A program made the translations under genes and the position numbers. Source: Alphaproteobacteria bacterium (GTDB lineage: Bacteria; Pseudomonadota; Alphaproteobacteria; Micavibrionales; Micavibrionaceae). Taken from it: 7,541 nt of DNA. The notes under the pieces are model-generated. The model ran no database searches and was not told the origin of the DNA. It saw nothing but the letters and a program-made list of their open reading frames with translations. Shown here piece after piece: positions 5,609 to 7,541 of the stretch; the first letter of the stretch is position 1; each line of letters begins with the position of its first letter. The stretch lies in assembly GCA_030432775.1 (NCBI GenBank), contig JAUILO010000117.1, positions 1-7,541 on the forward strand, given 5' to 3'.

Positions 5609-6271
5609 ATGGCAAAGGCCAAAGGCTTATTTGTAACATTTGAAGGTGGAGAAGGCGCAGGCAAAACCACCCAGATCAAGTTATTGTCTGAATATATACA
5701 GAGCAAATATGCGCAGGATGTTGTGGAAACCCGCGAACCCGGTGGAACGCCTGGTGCGGAGAAAATCCGTAATTTGATTATTCAGAAAGAAGGCGTTGAC
5801 TGGACACCATTATCAGAGACGCTCATGTTCTTCGCAGCACGTCATATTCATGTTGAAAATCTGATCAAGCCTGCACTTGATACGGGAAAGATTATACTAT
5901 GTGACAGATTTACAGATTCAACACGTACATATCAAAGTTATGGGCATGGATTGGATCCCCAAACCATAGAAACCATTAACGACATAACACTGAACGGGTT
6001 TGAACCTGACCTGACCTTCATCATAGATCTTGATGTTGTGACAGGTTTGAAACGTGCAAAATCCAGATTGCAAAACGATAATTCGGGTGAAGATCGTTAT
6101 GAAAGCCTGAATGTGGAGTTTCATGAACGCCTGCATAAGGGCTTTTTGGAAATTGCAGAGAATAACCCGCAGCGCTGCCGTGTTATTGATGGCTCGGGTA
6201 GTATAGAGCAGCTATCATTACAAATACAAAGCGAGTTTGATAAGCTCTGGGCGGAACATCATAATGGTTGA
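5609..6271 (+). CDS. tmk: Thymidylate kinase
   Basis: The enzyme phosphorylates dTMP to dTDP with ATP in the cytoplasm, a required step in making dTTP. The 220-residue length is normal for the family. The P-loop is GGEGAGKTT at 13-21. TREPGGTP at 41-48 is the family motif contributing to dTMP binding. DRFTDSTRTYQ at 99-109 is the second signature. The LID region is about 149-166 and ends EDRYES. The P-loop lacks an arginine, fitting the bacterial (type II) class in which the basic residues sit in the LID. The gene follows dacC by 42 bases with no terminator and overlaps holB by 8 bases, so the three are probably one transcript. The tmk-holB pairing is common in bacteria and joins dTTP supply with the replicase clamp loader. 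Confidence 0.97.
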   Translation: MAKAKGLFVTFEGGEGAGKTTQIKLLSEYIQSKYAQDVVETREPGGTPGAEKIRNLIIQKEGVDWTPLSETLMFFAARHIHVENLIKPALDTGKIILCDRFTDSTRTYQSYGHGLDPQTIETINDITLNGFEPDLTFIIDLDVVTGLKRAKSRLQNDNSGEDRYESLNVEFHERLHKGFLEIAENNPQRCRVIDGSGSIEQLSLQIQSEFDKLWAEHHNG

Positions 6272-7499
6272 TATGACAGATGACAGCGAAGGTTTCGGCG
6301 GCGGCCTATTCGGTAACGATGATACCGAAGTCGATCCATATGATGCGATTGGTGATTTTGAACCAGATGTTATGGCATCCGACAACAGCAACACAGCTGG
6401 CGGTATATTGGCCGCACCGCACATGATGCGTGATTGTCTTGGACATCAGGACGTTGAATCCGAACTTCTTGCTTTGATCAATAAAGGCGAACTTCCTCAC
6501 GCGCTTATATTTTCAGGCCCAAAGGGCATTGGCAAAGCAACCATGGCGTTTCGCCTTTCGCGTTATTTGCTAAAACATGGCGTTAAAGACAGCGAAGATG
6601 ATGGCGGGGGACTATTCGGCGACGCCCTTCCACCATTGCCGGATGCCACCACATTGGATATTCCTTTTGATGACCCAGTATTCATGCAGATTGCCGCAAG
6701 TGCCAACCCTAATACGTTATATCTGGAACGTGCCTATGATGAACGCAAAGGGCAACATAAAAAGGGCATTGATGTAGAAACGGCGCGTCAGGTTGTGCCG
6801 TTTATGCGAATGACTGCACATGATGGCGGCTGGCGCTGCGTTATTATTGATGATGCTGATCTAATGTATAACAACTCTCAGAACGCGATTTTGAAGATAT
6901 TGGAAGAGCCTCCAGAAAAGACATTGCTTGTTTTGGTAACCCACCGTCTGGGCGCACTTATTCCAACAATTAAGTCACGTTGTCGGACTGTTCGTTTTGA
7001 TACGCTTGAATATGATGATTTCAATAATCTACTACAACGTGTTGAAGATGTTCCGGCGAAGGATGTTAAGGTACTTTTTGACCTATCCAGAGGCTGTGCT
7101 GGGCGCGCTATTAATATGCTGGAAGAAGGCGGTCTTGAGGTTATCCATACCGTATTTGATTTATTGCGGAACTTTCCGCGCTGGGACTGGAAGAAGATAC
7201 ACCAGATCGCACTGAGCATGTCCAGAAAAGGCCAGGAAAACAGCTTGAGAGCCTTTGAAGAGGTGATGATATGGTTTCTGGACAGTATGCTGCGCGCTAA
7301 AGCATCGGGACGCGAGTTGCCGGAAATATTCGGAGCGCAAAGTTTTAATATACTTCTTTCACATTATAGCTTGATGGAATGGATTGAAATCAGTACCAAT
7401 ATCAAAGAACTCTTTATTGATATTGAACGATCCAATCTTGATAAGAGACAAACCGTGTTTGGTGTGTTTACGTTGCTGGATGAAAAGATGGCTGCCTAG
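6264..7499 (+). CDS. holB: DNA polymerase III subunit delta prime
   Basis: Delta prime is the stator of the clamp loader that opens and loads the beta clamp; it does not itself hydrolyse ATP. The preferred start, ATG 6264, overlaps the end of tmk by 8 bases and follows a GCGGAA purine stretch; ATG 6273 is an alternative, and the frame is open back to a TTG at 6237. The 411-residue product begins with an acidic, glycine-rich extension (1 to about 50). The AAA+ domain then has HALIFSGPKGIGKAT at 79-93, a Walker B-like CVIIDDADLM at 192-201, LKILEEPP at 210-217, and the SRC motif IKSRC at 236-240. Walker A ends GKA instead of GK(S/T), as expected for a non-hydrolysing subunit. The zinc-binding cysteine cluster of E. 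coli delta prime is absent; in its place is a Gly/Asp-rich insertion (about 107-128). A helical collar domain follows from about 285. Confidence 0.95.
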   Translation: MVDMTDDSEGFGGGLFGNDDTEVDPYDAIGDFEPDVMASDNSNTAGGILAAPHMMRDCLGHQDVESELLALINKGELPHALIFSGPKGIGKATMAFRLSRYLLKHGVKDSEDDGGGLFGDALPPLPDATTLDIPFDDPVFMQIAASANPNTLYLERAYDERKGQHKKGIDVETARQVVPFMRMTAHDGGWRCVIIDDADLMYNNSQNAILKILEEPPEKTLLVLVTHRLGALIPTIKSRCRTVRFDTLEYDDFNNLLQRVEDVPAKDVKVLFDLSRGCAGRAINMLEEGGLEVIHTVFDLLRNFPRWDWKKIHQIALSMSRKGQENSLRAFEEVMIWFLDSMLRAKASGRELPEIFGAQSFNILLSHYSLMEWIEISTNIKELFIDIERSNLDKRQTVFGVFTLLDEKMAA

Positions 7500-7541
7500 G
7501 CTTATGACATTTTCCCATCTCGTCTGGTCTTGTCGTCTGGT
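7500..7541. other. Unassigned right edge
   Basis: A plus-strand frame could open at ATG 7504 (MTFSHLVWSC), but there is only an AGG three bases before it. On the minus strand a frame ends in DDKTRRDGKMS with TAA at 7504-7502 and could be the tail of a convergent gene. An 8-bp direct repeat CGTCTGGT occurs at 7521-7528 and 7534-7541. Methionyl-tRNA synthetase often follows holB in alphaproteobacteria, but its usual N-terminal KPYY.TTPIYY pattern is not seen here. The stretch is too short to choose. Confidence 0.25.

Noticed and set aside
6878..7219. 113-codon minus-strand frame inside holB
   Set aside because: It is antisense to strongly conserved holB coding sequence and has a Ser/Arg-rich composition typical of a shadow frame.

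Overview
The window reads as chromosomal DNA of a moderately AT-rich alphaproteobacterium. The basis is the gene order lytic transglycosylase MltB, RlpA, D-Ala-D-Ala carboxypeptidase, thymidylate kinase, DNA polymerase III delta prime, which is a familiar alphaproteobacterial arrangement. The protein signatures agree, including the RlpA double-psi core and a delta prime subunit without zinc cysteines. No genus can be named from the sequence alone.

Left side (1-1176, minus strand): the window opens inside a UPF0178 (YaiI/YqxD) gene, of which the first 69 codons are present. Upstream of it in the same direction is a gene of about 297 codons for a soluble, charged protein of unknown function.

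Divergence region (1177-2016): this is the only stretch without a housekeeping protein gene. It holds a two-copy 15-bp tandem repeat, a short plus-strand reading frame resembling the C-terminal end of a LamG-like (phage or surface) protein, two small hairpins, and tRNA-Ser(UGA) on the minus strand with its CCA encoded. The LamG-like fragment lies between two arms of a 23-bp inverted repeat that match at 22 of 23 positions. This arrangement just past the 3' end of a tRNA gene is the least ordinary thing here. It could be a scar of a mobile element, an invertible cassette, or a small inverted-repeat element.

Right side (2017-7499, plus strand): three envelope enzymes come first. MltB cuts glycan strands, RlpA is a septal lipoprotein transglycosylase with a SPOR domain, and the DacC/DacF-type carboxypeptidase trims stem peptides. 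Then come tmk (dTMP to dTDP) and holB (clamp-loader subunit), which overlap by 8 bases and are very probably cotranscribed with the carboxypeptidase gene 42 bases upstream. The group links wall remodelling at division with DNA precursor supply and replication. The last 42 bases cannot be assigned.

No complete new system is evident. Most of the window is ordinary core genome, and the inverted-repeat region at 1456-1663 is the place to look further.
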